From assembly GCF_001420715.1 (NCBI RefSeq), contig NZ_LJJC01000004.1, positions 1,158,519 through 1,222,518 on the forward strand: 64,000 nucleotides of DNA, written 5' to 3'. Below, piece after piece: positions 8,758-17,920 of the stretch; the stretch's first letter is position 1, and the number at the start of each line of letters is the position of its first letter. The notes under the pieces are model-generated. The model was given only the letters and a program-made list of their open reading frames with translations, was not told the origin of the DNA and searched no databases. The translations under genes were made by a program, and so were the position numbers. This stretch comes from Heyndrickxia shackletonii (lineage in GTDB: Bacteria > Bacillota > Bacilli > Bacillales > Bacillaceae_C).

Positions 8758-9438
8758 ATGACAACGATCTTAATTGTGGATGACGATCCAAATATTTTGA
8801 AGCTAGTAAGTGTCCATTTAACAGAAGTAGGGTATAAGGTATTCAAGGCAGAGAACGGAAATGAGGCCTTGGAGGTGCTGGAAAAGGAGAAATGTGATTT
8901 GGCTGTTGTGGATGTGATGATGCCTTATATGGACGGGTATTCCTTAACGAAGGAAATTCGAGAGTTATACGATATTCCAATTATTCTGTTGACGGCAAAA
9001 AATCAAATCGAGGATAAGGAACAAGGCTTTCAGTCAGGAACAGATGATTATCTTGTGAAGCCATTCGAACCAAAGGAGTTGCTGTTCCGTATAAAAGCAT
9101 TATTAAGACGCTATGATAAACAACCAGCTGATTCCATCATTACCATCGGAAATACGACTTTGAACAAGAAAAGCTATGAGGTGCACATTGGCAATCGAAC
9201 AATTCTATTGCCTTTAAAGGAGTTTGAACTTCTTTATTTTTTAATGTCGCAGCCGAAGCAGGTGTTTACACGCGATCATTTAATTGAACATATTTGGGGA
9301 TTAGATTTTGAAGGCGACGAGCGAACAGTGGATGTCCATATCAAACGATTAAGGGAACGTTTTTCTAAATTAACGGATGATTTCCAAATTAAAACAGTGC
9401 GCGGCATTGGATACTTATTGGAGGCAGCTCAAGGATGA
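8758..9438 (+). CDS. hssR: HssR-like haem-response regulator (OmpR family)
   Basis: A response regulator of about 226 residues: receiver domain with phospho-acceptor Asp52 and conserved Lys101 (DDYLVKPFEP), then a winged-helix DNA-binding domain (about 130-226) containing EGDERTVDVHIKRLRERF. The latter phrase and the partner kinase strongly resemble staphylococcal and bacillar HssR. Upstream in-frame ATGs at 8728 and 8749 are possible. The AGAGGAG site at 8739-8745 fits 8758 (12 bases) or 8749 (3 bases). It overlaps the kinase gene by 4 bases. HssR normally activates the haem exporter genes hrtAB, which are not in this window. Confidence 0.8.
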   Translation: MTTILIVDDDPNILKLVSVHLTEVGYKVFKAENGNEALEVLEKEKCDLAVVDVMMPYMDGYSLTKEIRELYDIPIILLTAKNQIEDKEQGFQSGTDDYLVKPFEPKELLFRIKALLRRYDKQPADSIITIGNTTLNKKSYEVHIGNRTILLPLKEFELLYFLMSQPKQVFTRDHLIEHIWGLDFEGDERTVDVHIKRLRERFSKLTDDFQIKTVRGIGYLLEAAQG

Positions 9439-10817
9439 AATCATTATATGTAAAGTTTGTGGTCATCACCATCGGTATTATGCTTCTAAGCGGGATCCTG
9501 GCTTTTATCATCTCCAATAGCTATTACCAGCAAAAATTAAAACCGTATAATGATCAAAAAAATACGAAAATCGGATTAAGTATTGCAAATTTTGCCGATA
9601 CACATCCGAATATCAATTTACACGAATATATGAAGAATCTTTCTTCCATTGGATATCAGCTATATTTGGTCGAAGATAATGGGAAGAGCAACTATTTTGG
9701 GGCTCCTTTTCGGGTAAAAAATCTTTCTCCTTCTGCAATCCATCAAGTTTTAAATGGCCATGTCTATCATGGAATTCTGCATTTCCCGCAGCAAACGTTT
9801 GTGACAGGTTTTTTTGCTAATGAATTAAATAACACAATCGGAGTTCCCCTAACTCATAACGGGAGACATTATGCTCTTTTTTTACGGCCAGATATAAAGC
9901 TTCTTTTTAACGAAATGCATATTTTATTTGCTTGGCTGATTGCTTTAACCATTTTGCTAAGTATAGTGCTTGTTCTTATTAGTACAAAATATTTAGTAAA
10001 GCCGATTTCACAATTAACAAAGGCTACGAAATCCCTTGCGGCAGGAAAGTTTGATGTGGAGCTGGATATTATTCGCCATGATGAACTGGGGGCACTTGCC
10101 AAAAGCTTTTTGCATATGTCCAAAAAATTGGAGCAGCTGGACGATATGCGGAAGGAATTTATCTCGAACATTTCCCATGATATTCAATCACCGCTATCGA
10201 ATATTAAGGGATACACGAATTTATTGGAAAAAGAAACGTTAAGCCATGATGAAAAAACGCAGTATATAGCGATTATTAATGGTGAAATTAACAGGCTTTC
10301 TACTCTAACGAAACAATTGCTTTTACTTGCTTCATTGGATCGCAATGAGGATATGGTTAAGAAAAAACCGTTCAATGTAGCGGAACAAATAAAAGAACTA
10401 ATCCGAAATTATCAATGGACCATAAATGAAAAGGAAATAATGCTTAGCTATTCACTGCCTGACATCATAATTATGGGGGACTCTTCTTTATTAAATACCG
10501 TTTGGGATAACTTATTATCGAATGCTATTAAATATAATAAACCAAATGGATCTATTGATATATCGATCGAAAGGAAAGACTCCATGATTGCAGTATCTTT
10601 CCAAGATACCGGAATCGGATTGTCGCAAGAAGAAATCAAACGAATTTTTGACCGTTTTTACCGTGCAGATATAGCTAGAACCCGTTCGGTAGAAGGAACT
10701 GGACTGGGGCTTTCCATTGTCGAAACGATTATCCAACTGCATAATGGCCGGATCGAGGTGGAGAGTGAGAAACAGGAAGGGACTACTTTTAGGATAAATC
10801 TTCCTATTTCTTTTTAA
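9435..10817 (+). CDS. hssS: HssS-like haem sensor histidine kinase
   Basis: A 460-residue membrane kinase. A first helix (about 10-28) and a second (about 163-185) bracket an extracellular sensor domain. HAMP follows, then the dimerisation domain with His248 (NISHDIQSP) and a HATPase domain (N-box DNLLSNAIKYN, DTGIGL, GTGLGLSI). Extracellular phrases such as YFGAPFR, LNGHVYHGI, TFVTGFF and RPDIKLLF parallel HssS of Staphylococcus, hence the assignment. The H-box is HDIQSP rather than the common HELKTP. ATGA overlap with the regulator indicates translational coupling. The identification rests on remembered family sequence, so an unrelated stimulus cannot be excluded. Confidence 0.78.
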   Translation: MKSLYVKFVVITIGIMLLSGILAFIISNSYYQQKLKPYNDQKNTKIGLSIANFADTHPNINLHEYMKNLSSIGYQLYLVEDNGKSNYFGAPFRVKNLSPSAIHQVLNGHVYHGILHFPQQTFVTGFFANELNNTIGVPLTHNGRHYALFLRPDIKLLFNEMHILFAWLIALTILLSIVLVLISTKYLVKPISQLTKATKSLAAGKFDVELDIIRHDELGALAKSFLHMSKKLEQLDDMRKEFISNISHDIQSPLSNIKGYTNLLEKETLSHDEKTQYIAIINGEINRLSTLTKQLLLLASLDRNEDMVKKKPFNVAEQIKELIRNYQWTINEKEIMLSYSLPDIIIMGDSSLLNTVWDNLLSNAIKYNKPNGSIDISIERKDSMIAVSFQDTGIGLSQEEIKRIFDRFYRADIARTRSVEGTGLGLSIVETIIQLHNGRIEVESEKQEGTTFRINLPISF

Positions 10818-10996
10818 AGAAAGTGCTCTAAAAAGAAAAGGTTTGAACATATAGTGAAAAGTGAATACTTGTTGAAAATTCAAAGATATTATTCTTCATT
10901 GTGGCATAGCCTTTACAAATGGAAGTTTTCGAGCCATTTATGTTATGATACTGTTTGAACTAGATTGTAAGCGGGACTGGATTAAAGGAGAACAGA

Positions 10997-12442
10997 ATGA
11001 CAATTACGACGGTCTTATTTGCATTTTTTTTCTTATTGAATTTTGTGTTAGCCGGTGTTGTTATCTTTTTGGAGAGACGCAATGTCGGAGCAACCTGGGC
11101 ATGGATGCTTGTCTTATTATTTTTGCCTATTATAGGCTTTATTATTTACTTAATATTGGGACAAAATCTGAGCAGAAGAAGAATTTTTTATTGGAAGGAT
11201 CAAGAGAAAATCGGGATAAAAGAAATTACCCATCATCAAATCGATTTATTGCGCCATAATGCTTTTCCGTTTCATGATGAACGGACGGTGCAATATAAAG
11301 ACTTGGTATATATGCTCCTTGTCAATGACGGAGCGGTTATGTCACATGACAATGACGTTGAAATTTTCATCGATGGGAAAGATAAATTCCACACCTTATT
11401 TAAGGATATTGAGAAAGCAAAAGATCATATCCACCTTCTTTATTATATTATCCGGAATGACAATCTAGGAAAACAGCTAATTGAATTATTAACCCTGAAG
11501 GCGAAAGAAGGAGTAAAGGTTCGAATCTTGTATGATGACATGGGATCTCGCAAATTACCGAAGAAATTCTTTAAGAAATTCGTTGAAGCCGGCGGGGAGA
11601 TTGCATCTTTCTTTGCCGCAAAAATTCCTCATGTTAATTTGCGGGTCAATTTTCGAAATCACCGAAAGCTTGCTATTATTGATGGAGAGATAGGCTATAT
11701 CGGTGGTTTTAATATTGGAGATGAGTATTTAGGCTTAGATGATAAGTTTGGCTACTGGAGAGATACTCATTTGAAAATTTCTGGAAAAGCTGTTTATGCA
11801 ATGCAAACACGATTCATTCTTGATTGGAATCAGGCATCCTCAAAGGAAATCCGATATGAAACAAGATATTTTCCTGATATAGAATCAACAGGAGATACTG
11901 ATGTCCAAATCGTTTCGAGCGGACCTGATTCGGAATGGGAGCAAATTAAAAACGGATATATTAAAATGATCAATTCTGCTAAAAAATATATTTACATGCA
12001 GACACCATATTTTATCCCGGATGATAGTTTGCTCAATGCCTTAAAAATCGCAGCCTTATCAGGTGTTGATGTGCGCTTGATGATTCCGGATAAGCCGGAT
12101 CATATGTTTGTGTACTGGGCAACCTATTCGAATGTTGGAGAGCTTTTGAAAACAAATGCGAAGGTCTATATTTATGAAAATGGGTTTATTCACGCGAAAA
12201 TGCTTGTGGTGGACGGAAAAATTGCAACCGTTGGAACAGCCAATATTGATAACCGCAGCTTCCGCTTAAACTTTGAAGTAAATGCCTTTTTATATAGCCA
12301 ATATATCGCGAAAAAACTCGAAAACATTTACAAAGAGGATATGAAAAAATCTCGGGAACTCACCCTGGAGGATTATCGAAAACGCCCAATGTATATACGT
12401 TTTAAAGAATCCGTTTCCCGCTTACTGTCACCAATATTATAG
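10997..12442 (+). CDS. cls: Cardiolipin synthase (phospholipase D family)
   Basis: A 481-residue membrane enzyme joining two phosphatidylglycerol molecules to cardiolipin plus glycerol. Two N-terminal membrane helices (about 3-25 and 34-54) carry the usual cls N-terminus (ERRNVGATWAWMLVL). Two phospholipase D HKD motifs follow: His222-Lys224-Asp229 (HRKLAIID) and His399-Lys401-Asp406 (HAKMLVVD), each with the downstream G-G/T-N pattern. The length equals typical Bacillus ClsA. The ATG has AAAGGAG about 8 bases upstream. It is a single-gene unit with a hairpin terminator behind. A possible -10 box TATGAT lies at 10944-10949 without a clear -35. Confidence 0.95.
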   Translation: MTITTVLFAFFFLLNFVLAGVVIFLERRNVGATWAWMLVLLFLPIIGFIIYLILGQNLSRRRIFYWKDQEKIGIKEITHHQIDLLRHNAFPFHDERTVQYKDLVYMLLVNDGAVMSHDNDVEIFIDGKDKFHTLFKDIEKAKDHIHLLYYIIRNDNLGKQLIELLTLKAKEGVKVRILYDDMGSRKLPKKFFKKFVEAGGEIASFFAAKIPHVNLRVNFRNHRKLAIIDGEIGYIGGFNIGDEYLGLDDKFGYWRDTHLKISGKAVYAMQTRFILDWNQASSKEIRYETRYFPDIESTGDTDVQIVSSGPDSEWEQIKNGYIKMINSAKKYIYMQTPYFIPDDSLLNALKIAALSGVDVRLMIPDKPDHMFVYWATYSNVGELLKTNAKVYIYENGFIHAKMLVVDGKIATVGTANIDNRSFRLNFEVNAFLYSQYIAKKLENIYKEDMKKSRELTLEDYRKRPMYIRFKESVSRLLSPIL

Positions 12443-12453
12443 TGGAAAAGAGC

Positions 12454-12492
12454 ACAGGTCCCTCGTCCCGCCTTTTGGGATTAGGGACCTGT
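12454..12492 (+). terminator. Terminator of cls
   Basis: ACAGGTCCCT (12454-12463) pairs with AGGGACCTGT (12483-12492), and an inner TCCC/GGGA pairing extends the structure. A short pyrimidine-rich tail follows. Confidence 0.75.
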
Positions 12493-12543
12493 CTCTTCAT
12501 CCATGTTCCACTTTTACATTCCCCCTTTTTTTTAAAAAATCCT

Positions 12544-12572
12544 TTGACATCAAGACATTCCAGACGTACAAT
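12544..12572 (+). promoter_or_regulatory. Consensus promoter of the cystathionine synthase/lyase gene
   Basis: TTGACA (12544-12549) and TACAAT (12567-12572) with a 17-base spacer. The roughly 120-base leader that follows contains a perfect 10-bp stem (TTGTTGCTTT at 12604-12613 with AAAGCAACAA at 12639-12648). I recognise no known riboswitch or T-box in it. Confidence 0.75.
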
Positions 12573-12693
12573 CTGTTTAATTAAATAGGCAATTTTTTAA
12601 AGATTGTTGCTTTTTATGTTTTTTAGGTGTTCGCTTCGAAAGCAACAAAGTTTATGAAAAGAGCCATAACTACTAATATGCGGGGTGTGGAAA

Positions 12694-13833
12694 TTGGATG
12701 TTTCATTCGATACGAAAGTGGTTCATAATTCATTAAAAAACACGAATTCTATCCATAGCAAAACAACACCAATCTATCAAACAACGGCTTTTACTTTCTC
12801 GTCTTTAGAAGAATTGGAGGGATTCTACCAAGGAAAATCTCCTTATCTGTACAGTCGGACGGGAAATCCGAATACGGATGAACTGGGACAAGCAGTTGCA
12901 GCTTTGGAAGGTGCACCAGCTGGAGTGGCAACCTCGTCAGGACTGTCTGCCATTCTAGCGGGAATTTTATCTGTTGCAAAAGCGGGAGATCACGTTGTGG
13001 CAGCGGAAGACCTTTATGGAGGAACCTATCATCTATTAAAAGAAGAGCTGAAACAATTCGGTATTGAAACTACCTTTGTTCCATTTGAAAATAGCGCACA
13101 AGTGAAAAACGCCATTCAAAAAAACACAACACTACTCTATACCGAAACGGTAACCAATCCATTTTTACGAGTGGAGAATATCGGAAAACTTGTCGAAATT
13201 GCAAAAGAAAAATCTATTATCACGATGGTAGACAATACTTTCGCGAGTCCTTATTTAAAGCAGCCATATCTGGAAGGAGTCAACCTTGTTGTACATAGTG
13301 CGACCAAATATTTAGGCGGCCATAGTGATGTAACCGCAGGAGTTTTAGTGGGACACACTGACATTGTGAAAAAAGCACGTGAAAAAGTAGTCAACCTCGG
13401 CGCAAATTTAAGTCCATTTGAGGCGTGGCTTGCATGCCGTGGCTTAAAAACTTTAGCACTAAGAATGGAACGTCAGGCTTTAAATGCTAAAGAGTTAGCA
13501 CATGCGCTAAATGCAAATCCTTCTGTAAAAAAAGTTTACTATCCTGAATATGTATCGGAAAAAGGGAACGGAGCCATAGTAACAATTGAATTAGGGGAAA
13601 ATTGCGATATTAGCCGATTCTTTTCATCTCTTGGCTGGGTAAAAATCGTTCCTACCTTAGCCGGCGTTGAAACAACTGTTTCCTATCCGCTTGGAACATC
13701 TCATCGGGCATTACCGCCGGAACTCCAAGATAAAATTGGAATCAATAAACAAGTGGTTCGCATCTCAATAGGAATTGAAAGTGCAAGCGATATAATTAAA
13801 CAATTTGAGCAAGCCATCCAAGCTTCCCTTTAA
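12694..13833 (+). CDS. Cystathionine gamma-synthase/beta-lyase family PLP enzyme
   Basis: A fold-type I PLP enzyme of about 379 residues in the Cys/Met metabolism family. The Schiff-base lysine is Lys205 in HSATKYLGGH. Other family marks are YSRTGNPN, SSGLSAI and VDNTFASPY. Such enzymes make or cleave cystathionine in transsulfuration, or make homocysteine directly, and sequence alone does not settle which. I prefer the TTG at 12694 because GGGGTG lies 6 bases upstream. A GTG at 12685 would add three residues. It lies upstream of the S-box metY operon but has its own promoter and no S-box, so its control may differ from the rest of the methionine genes. Confidence 0.85.
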   Translation: MDVSFDTKVVHNSLKNTNSIHSKTTPIYQTTAFTFSSLEELEGFYQGKSPYLYSRTGNPNTDELGQAVAALEGAPAGVATSSGLSAILAGILSVAKAGDHVVAAEDLYGGTYHLLKEELKQFGIETTFVPFENSAQVKNAIQKNTTLLYTETVTNPFLRVENIGKLVEIAKEKSIITMVDNTFASPYLKQPYLEGVNLVVHSATKYLGGHSDVTAGVLVGHTDIVKKAREKVVNLGANLSPFEAWLACRGLKTLALRMERQALNAKELAHALNANPSVKKVYYPEYVSEKGNGAIVTIELGENCDISRFFSSLGWVKIVPTLAGVETTVSYPLGTSHRALPPELQDKIGINKQVVRISIGIESASDIIKQFEQAIQASL

Positions 13834-13889
13834 TGGCGGAATTTGCAACACATTAAAAAGCGAGTATTTAAAAAATTTTAAAAAAACTA

Positions 13890-13919
13890 TTGACTTATGA
13901 ATTATCACTCTTCTATAAT
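13890..13919 (+). promoter_or_regulatory. Promoter of the S-box met operon
   Basis: TTGACT (13890-13895) and a perfect TATAAT (13914-13919) with an 18-base spacer, about 45 bases before the riboswitch aptamer. Confidence 0.8.
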
Positions 13920-13962
13920 GCACATTAGAAGCAATTTTAAATTTTATGAAAACTAAACGAAT

Positions 13963-14077
13963 ACTCTTATCGAGAGCGGCGGAGGGACTAGGCCCTGTGA
14001 TGCCCGGCAACCATCAAACACATAAGTTTGATAAGGTGCTAATTCCTACAGATCCATGAGATCTGAAAGATAAGGGG
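13963..14077 (+). promoter_or_regulatory. SAM-I (S-box) riboswitch aptamer
   Basis: The leader shows the S-box core: CTTATCGAGAGCGGCGGAGG at the 5' side, GATGCCCGGCAACC in the middle, AAGGTGCTAATTCC, and a closing GATAAG (14069-14074) that pairs with CTTATC (13966-13971) as P1. In the family, bound S-adenosylmethionine stabilises P1 and allows the downstream terminator to form, switching off the operon when methionine is plentiful. The 365-base gap between the two PLP-enzyme genes is fully explained by promoter, riboswitch and terminator. Confidence 0.96.
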
Positions 14078-14092
14078 AGGAACCTGCATAAC

Positions 14093-14122
14093 AAGCCCTC
14101 TTCTTATGAAGAGGGCTTTTTT
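14093..14122 (+). terminator. Regulated terminator of the S-box riboswitch
   Basis: AAGCCCTCTTC (14093-14103) pairs perfectly with GAAGAGGGCTT (14108-14118) around TTAT, followed by six T. It is the expression platform of the riboswitch. Confidence 0.95.
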
Positions 14123-14198
14123 AATTCCTCTTTAGAACCTCACCCCTGTCTTTAAATTTCTCGATGAAAACCTAATCAAAAATTGGAGGAATGTAAAA

Positions 14199-15500
14199 AT
14201 GACAGAACAAAAACAGCTTCGCCCAGAAACTTTATTACTTCATGGAGGTCAACAAGCAGATCCAGTCACTGGTTCTCGCGCCGTTCCCCTTTATAAAACT
14301 ACTTCCTATGTTTTCAAAGATACGGATTATGCTCAAGGATTGTTTGCTTTAGAACAGGAAGGTTTCATCTATACTCGAATTGGAAATCCGACTGTAGATG
14401 TATTTGAAAAACGAGTAGCCCTTTTAGAAGGTGGCACAGCAGCAGTAGCTCTTTCATCTGGAGCAGCAGCGATTGCTTTTTCCATTTTAAACCTGGCAGG
14501 TACAGGGGATGAGATCGTAGCAGCTGGTAACCTTTATGGGGGAACTTACAATCTATTTGCAGTCACCCTTCCAAAGTATGGTATTAATGTGAAATTTGTC
14601 GATGCAGATGATCCGGAAAATTTTCGAAAAGCAATCACTCCAAAAACAAAAGCATTGTTTGCAGAAATTATTGGAAATCCAAGCTTACACGTATTAGATG
14701 TTGAAGCCGTTTCAAAAGTTGCTCATGAAAATGGCATTCCATTGATTGTAGATAATACTTTCGGTACGCCATACTTAACAAACCCGATTAAATGGGGAGC
14801 AGATGTTGTTGTACACTCAGCAACCAAATGGATTGGCGGACACGGTACAGCAATCGGCGGTGTTGTTGTCGATGGCGGAAAGTTTGATTGGAACAGCGAT
14901 AAATTCCCTGGATTTAAAGATCCAGACCCAAGCTACCATGGTTTGCGTTACGGAGTAGATGTCCCACAAGCCGCTTTTGCTACAAAGCTTCGTGTCCAAT
15001 TGCTTCGTGACTTTGGGCCGGCATTAAGTCCAGATAGTGCGTTTTTATTTTTACAAGGTCTTGAGACATTACATTTACGTGTTCCGAAACATAATGAAAA
15101 TGCCTTAAAGGTCGCGCAATTTTTACAAAGTCATCCTGCAGTTGAATGGGTAAGCTATACAGGTTTAGAAAGTCATCCATCCCATGAATTAGCGAAAAAG
15201 TATTTCAAAGATGGCTTTGGTTCCATCGTGAACTTTGGTATCAAAGGCGGAAGAGAAACAGGACGCAAAGTGATTGACAATATTCAACTATGGTCACATG
15301 TTGCCAATGTCGGTGATGCAAAATCATTGATTATTCATCCTGCATCTACTACCCATCAGCAATTAAGTGCGGAAGATTTAAAACAAACCGGTGTAACGGA
15401 AGAATTAATTCGTTTATCTGTTGGTTTAGAAGCAGCAGAAGATATCATTGCAGATCTTGAGCAAGCTATTTTAAAGGCAACGGCTGTTTCGGTCTCATGA
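14199..15500 (+). CDS. metY: O-acetylhomoserine sulfhydrylase (homocysteine synthase)
   Basis: A 433-residue PLP enzyme converting O-acetylhomoserine and sulfide to homocysteine. The PLP lysine is Lys210 in [12 protein letters not shown]. The long insert around 215-260 and the total length separate it from the shorter cystathionine synthases and fit the sulfhydrylase group. GGAGG lies 8 bases before the ATG. It is the first gene after the S-box riboswitch and overlaps metX by 4 bases (ATGA), giving a coupled metY-metX-hom operon that takes aspartate semialdehyde to homocysteine by direct sulfhydrylation. Confidence 0.94.
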   Translation: MTEQKQLRPETLLLHGGQQADPVTGSRAVPLYKTTSYVFKDTDYAQGLFALEQEGFIYTRIGNPTVDVFEKRVALLEGGTAAVALSSGAAAIAFSILNLAGTGDEIVAAGNLYGGTYNLFAVTLPKYGINVKFVDADDPENFRKAITPKTKALFAEIIGNPSLHVLDVEAVSKVAHENGIPLIVDNTFGTPYLTNPIKWGADVVVHSATKWIGGHGTAIGGVVVDGGKFDWNSDKFPGFKDPDPSYHGLRYGVDVPQAAFATKLRVQLLRDFGPALSPDSAFLFLQGLETLHLRVPKHNENALKVAQFLQSHPAVEWVSYTGLESHPSHELAKKYFKDGFGSIVNFGIKGGRETGRKVIDNIQLWSHVANVGDAKSLIIHPASTTHQQLSAEDLKQTGVTEELIRLSVGLEAAEDIIADLEQAILKATAVSVS

Positions 15501-16555
15501 CAAAAATTCAAACCGTTAGTATCGGCAACATGAAACTGGAAAATGGCGGGGTTTTAAATATTGAACTCGCGTATGAAAGACGTGGACCTGAGGATGCGCC
15601 GGTCATCCTGGTGTGCCATGCCTTGACAGGAAACCAGTTCTCCATCGGAACGGAAAGAGAGCCCGGCTGGTGGAGCGGGCTCATTGGCAGCGGTAAGTAT
15701 ATTGATACGAATCATTGGCAAGTAATTACATTCAATGTTTTGGGAGGCTGTGACGGATCGACAGGACCTTTATCTATCCATCCTGATACTCAGGACACAT
15801 ATCGCTCAGCATTTCCGGCAATAACCATCCGCGATATGGTTAAGGCAGAACGCCTGGCACTGGATCAGCTAGGTATTGGAAAGCTGAAAGCGGTGATTGG
15901 CGGATCATTAGGCGGAATGCAGGTGTTGGAGTGGGGAGTCTTGTATCCGAATGATATGGAACAGCTTTTCGTGCTTGCGTCTACCCCATATTTAAGTGAT
16001 TACGGAATTGCTTTTAACCGAATAGGAATTGCGGCAATTGAAGGAGATCCAAATTTCCAAAACGGATATTATCAATTTTCTCATGAGGTAAAAGGCTTTG
16101 AGGTTGCTAGAATGGCAGGAATGGTAACATACCGGAGTCCAAAGCTTTTTTCGCAGCGATTTCATAGGGAAAGCCAGTCGTCTGATTTATATAGTGTAGA
16201 ATCCTATTTACATTATCAAGGTGAGAAATTAGCAAAACGTTTTGACGTGAATAGCTATCTGGTTTTGTTAAAAGCGATGAATTCCCATGATATTGGACGT
16301 GGGAGAGGCGGTTGGAGAAATGCAGCATCCGCTATCAAAGCCCATGTAACAGGAATCGGTTATGAACATGATCTTATTTATCCAAGCGAAGAGATTCAGG
16401 CATTTATCCAGACAGTAGAGAAAGGTGATTTTTATAAGGTCCCAACTGACTTTGGCCATGACGGCTTTTTAGTAGAATTTGAGAAATGGGGCCACTTAAT
16501 ACAGCATCAGTTAGAAAAAAACTTAATCGGTGTAAGTAGTGCAGAAAAACGATAG
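15497..16555 (+). CDS. metX: Homoserine O-acetyltransferase
   Basis: A 352-residue alpha/beta-hydrolase-fold acyltransferase that moves acetyl from acetyl-CoA to homoserine. Family marks are CHALTGN (oxyanion region), GGCDGSTGP, and the nucleophile elbow GGSLGGMQ with Ser137. The C-terminal GHDGFLVE carries the catalytic histidine. The catalytic acid is probably the Asp in EHDLIYP, where many relatives have SDWLFP. The gene overlaps metY by 4 bases and feeds it its substrate, so acetyl rather than succinyl transfer is expected. A homoserine dehydrogenase gene follows. Confidence 0.93.
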   Translation: MTKIQTVSIGNMKLENGGVLNIELAYERRGPEDAPVILVCHALTGNQFSIGTEREPGWWSGLIGSGKYIDTNHWQVITFNVLGGCDGSTGPLSIHPDTQDTYRSAFPAITIRDMVKAERLALDQLGIGKLKAVIGGSLGGMQVLEWGVLYPNDMEQLFVLASTPYLSDYGIAFNRIGIAAIEGDPNFQNGYYQFSHEVKGFEVARMAGMVTYRSPKLFSQRFHRESQSSDLYSVESYLHYQGEKLAKRFDVNSYLVLLKAMNSHDIGRGRGGWRNAASAIKAHVTGIGYEHDLIYPSEEIQAFIQTVEKGDFYKVPTDFGHDGFLVEFEKWGHLIQHQLEKNLIGVSSAEKR

Positions 16556-16608
16556 AGTGGGTGCACCTATCCAATGTGCTAGTTATTCCAAAAAGGAAAG
16601 GTGATGAA

Positions 16609-17595
16609 ATGACAATTATTAAGGCAGCCCTCTTAGGATACGGTACCGTTGGTCAAGGTGTGTATACAGCGTTAAAAACCCATCGTCAGCAGTTGAAAAA
16701 ACTCTTAGGTGCAGAGGTGGAAATAGCAGGGGTACTGATCAAGGATCCAAATAAGAAAAGGGATATTGATCCAGATATCCTTATAACAACAGAGTTTGAG
16801 GACATTTTAAATATTCCCGGTCTGCAAGTGATATTTGAAGCGATTGTTGGGGAAGAGCCTGGCTTCACCTATTTAAATCGGGCGATTGAGAAAGGAATAC
16901 AGGTGATTACGGCCAATAAAGTAATGTTTGCCCGTTACGGAAAAGTACTCCTTCAAAAGGGGCAGAAATATGGGGTTAGTGTTGGCTATGAAGCAACGAC
17001 TGCTGGCGGCGTACCAATCATTCGAACACTGAAGCAATTACTGCAAGTGAATAAAATCAATAGAATACAAGGTATCGTGAACGGAACATCGAATTTTATT
17101 TTAACAGAAATGCGCAGCAGAGGGATTTCCTTTGATGAGGCATTGCAACTGGCACAGCGCAATGGCTACGCGGAAGAAGATCCAACAAGTGATATAAGCG
17201 GCAAGGATGCATTCTGCAAAACGATGATTTTAAGTGAATTAGCATTTGGTAAACAGCCCATTTGGTCGGATGTTGAATTGGAGGGAATAACCTCTATCAC
17301 AGAAGAGCAGGTACAGCAAGCCTTACAGTTGAATCTAAGGTATAAACATGTTGCAGATATATATCAGGAAAATGGAACAATCAAAGCCTCGGTTAAACCG
17401 ATTTTAGTAGGAGAAAGTCACCCTTTATTTTCCGTTGATGGGGTTGATAATGCCATCACTGTTGAAGCCAGTTTACTAGGAAGATTTACTTTAACTGGAC
17501 CTGGTGCAGGAAAGCTGCCAACTGCGAGTGCAATGGTAGAGGATTTAGCAGATATTTTTACTGTGAAAAAACGCGAGTTGCAACCCAGTATCTAA
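16609..17595 (+). CDS. hom: Homoserine dehydrogenase lacking the C-terminal ACT domain
   Basis: A protein of about 328 residues reducing aspartate semialdehyde to homoserine. The Rossmann motif GYGTVGQG lies at residues 10-17. The catalytic region includes ITANKVM, YEATTAGGVPII, GIVNGTSNFIL and the signature YAEEDPTSDISGKDA. The frame stops soon after the catalytic domain (LTGPGAGKLPTASAMVEDL). The roughly 100-residue ACT domain of the usual Bacillus Hom, which binds threonine, is absent, and a terminator follows at once, so this is not a frameshift remnant. I chose the ATG with AAAGGTGAT in front. An in-frame GTG at 16561 would add 16 unlikely residues. As third gene of the S-box operon it looks like a methionine-dedicated isozyme. 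Confidence 0.92.
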   Translation: MTIIKAALLGYGTVGQGVYTALKTHRQQLKKLLGAEVEIAGVLIKDPNKKRDIDPDILITTEFEDILNIPGLQVIFEAIVGEEPGFTYLNRAIEKGIQVITANKVMFARYGKVLLQKGQKYGVSVGYEATTAGGVPIIRTLKQLLQVNKINRIQGIVNGTSNFILTEMRSRGISFDEALQLAQRNGYAEEDPTSDISGKDAFCKTMILSELAFGKQPIWSDVELEGITSITEEQVQQALQLNLRYKHVADIYQENGTIKASVKPILVGESHPLFSVDGVDNAITVEASLLGRFTLTGPGAGKLPTASAMVEDLADIFTVKKRELQPSI

Positions 17596-17608
17596 ATAGT
17601 GTTAATCA

Positions 17609-17637
17609 AGGACGTGTGAACTAGTACACGTTCTTTT
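17609..17637 (+). terminator. Terminator of the met operon
   Basis: GGACGTGT (17610-17617) pairs with ACACGTTC (17626-17633) and a short T-run follows. It lies 14 bases after the hom stop codon. Confidence 0.7.
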
Positions 17638-17716
17638 ACTATCACAGTGTTCAGATATCGTTTAGAGCAGTTCAAGTGTTATTTTAGGGGAAAATCTGTG
17701 TCCGCAAAAACATTTG

Positions 17717-17895
17717 GCGGACAGACGTTCCGTTATTTTAGAAAAACCCTTGTTTTGGCTGCATTTGCGGACACAGAATCCGTTATTTGCCGAAAATTGT
17801 GTAAAGCAACGAGCGAAAATCGCTAATAGCGGAACGTGTGTCCTCTCACATGATGAAACCATGGTGTTTTATTGAAATAACGGAACGTGTGTCCG
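17717..17895. repeat. Inverted-repeat module copy 1 (four 20-23-nt units)
   Basis: Two forward units of the form GCGGACAGACGTTCCGTTAT (starts 17717 and 17767) are followed by two reverse-complement units AATAACGGAACGTGTGTCC-like (starts 17825 and 17876). Units in the same orientation are spaced 50-51 bases. A degenerate half-unit ends at 17705. No plausible gene covers the region. Short open frames here change strand with the units and match nothing I know. This and copy 2 explain most of the 740-base gap between hom and ctpB. Confidence 0.8.
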
Positions 17896-17920
17896 GCTAA
17901 ATAGTTTCCTAGAAATTATA

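Noticed and set aside
10945-11259. 104-codon frame overlapping the 5' end of cls
   Set aside because: It lies in another frame over the clearly conserved cls sequence and has no homologous features.
12573-12693. T-box or S-box leader before the cystathionine synthase/lyase gene
   Set aside because: No AGGGTGGNACCGCG-type T-box and no GATGCCCGGCAACC-type S-box core is present. Only a simple stem is visible.
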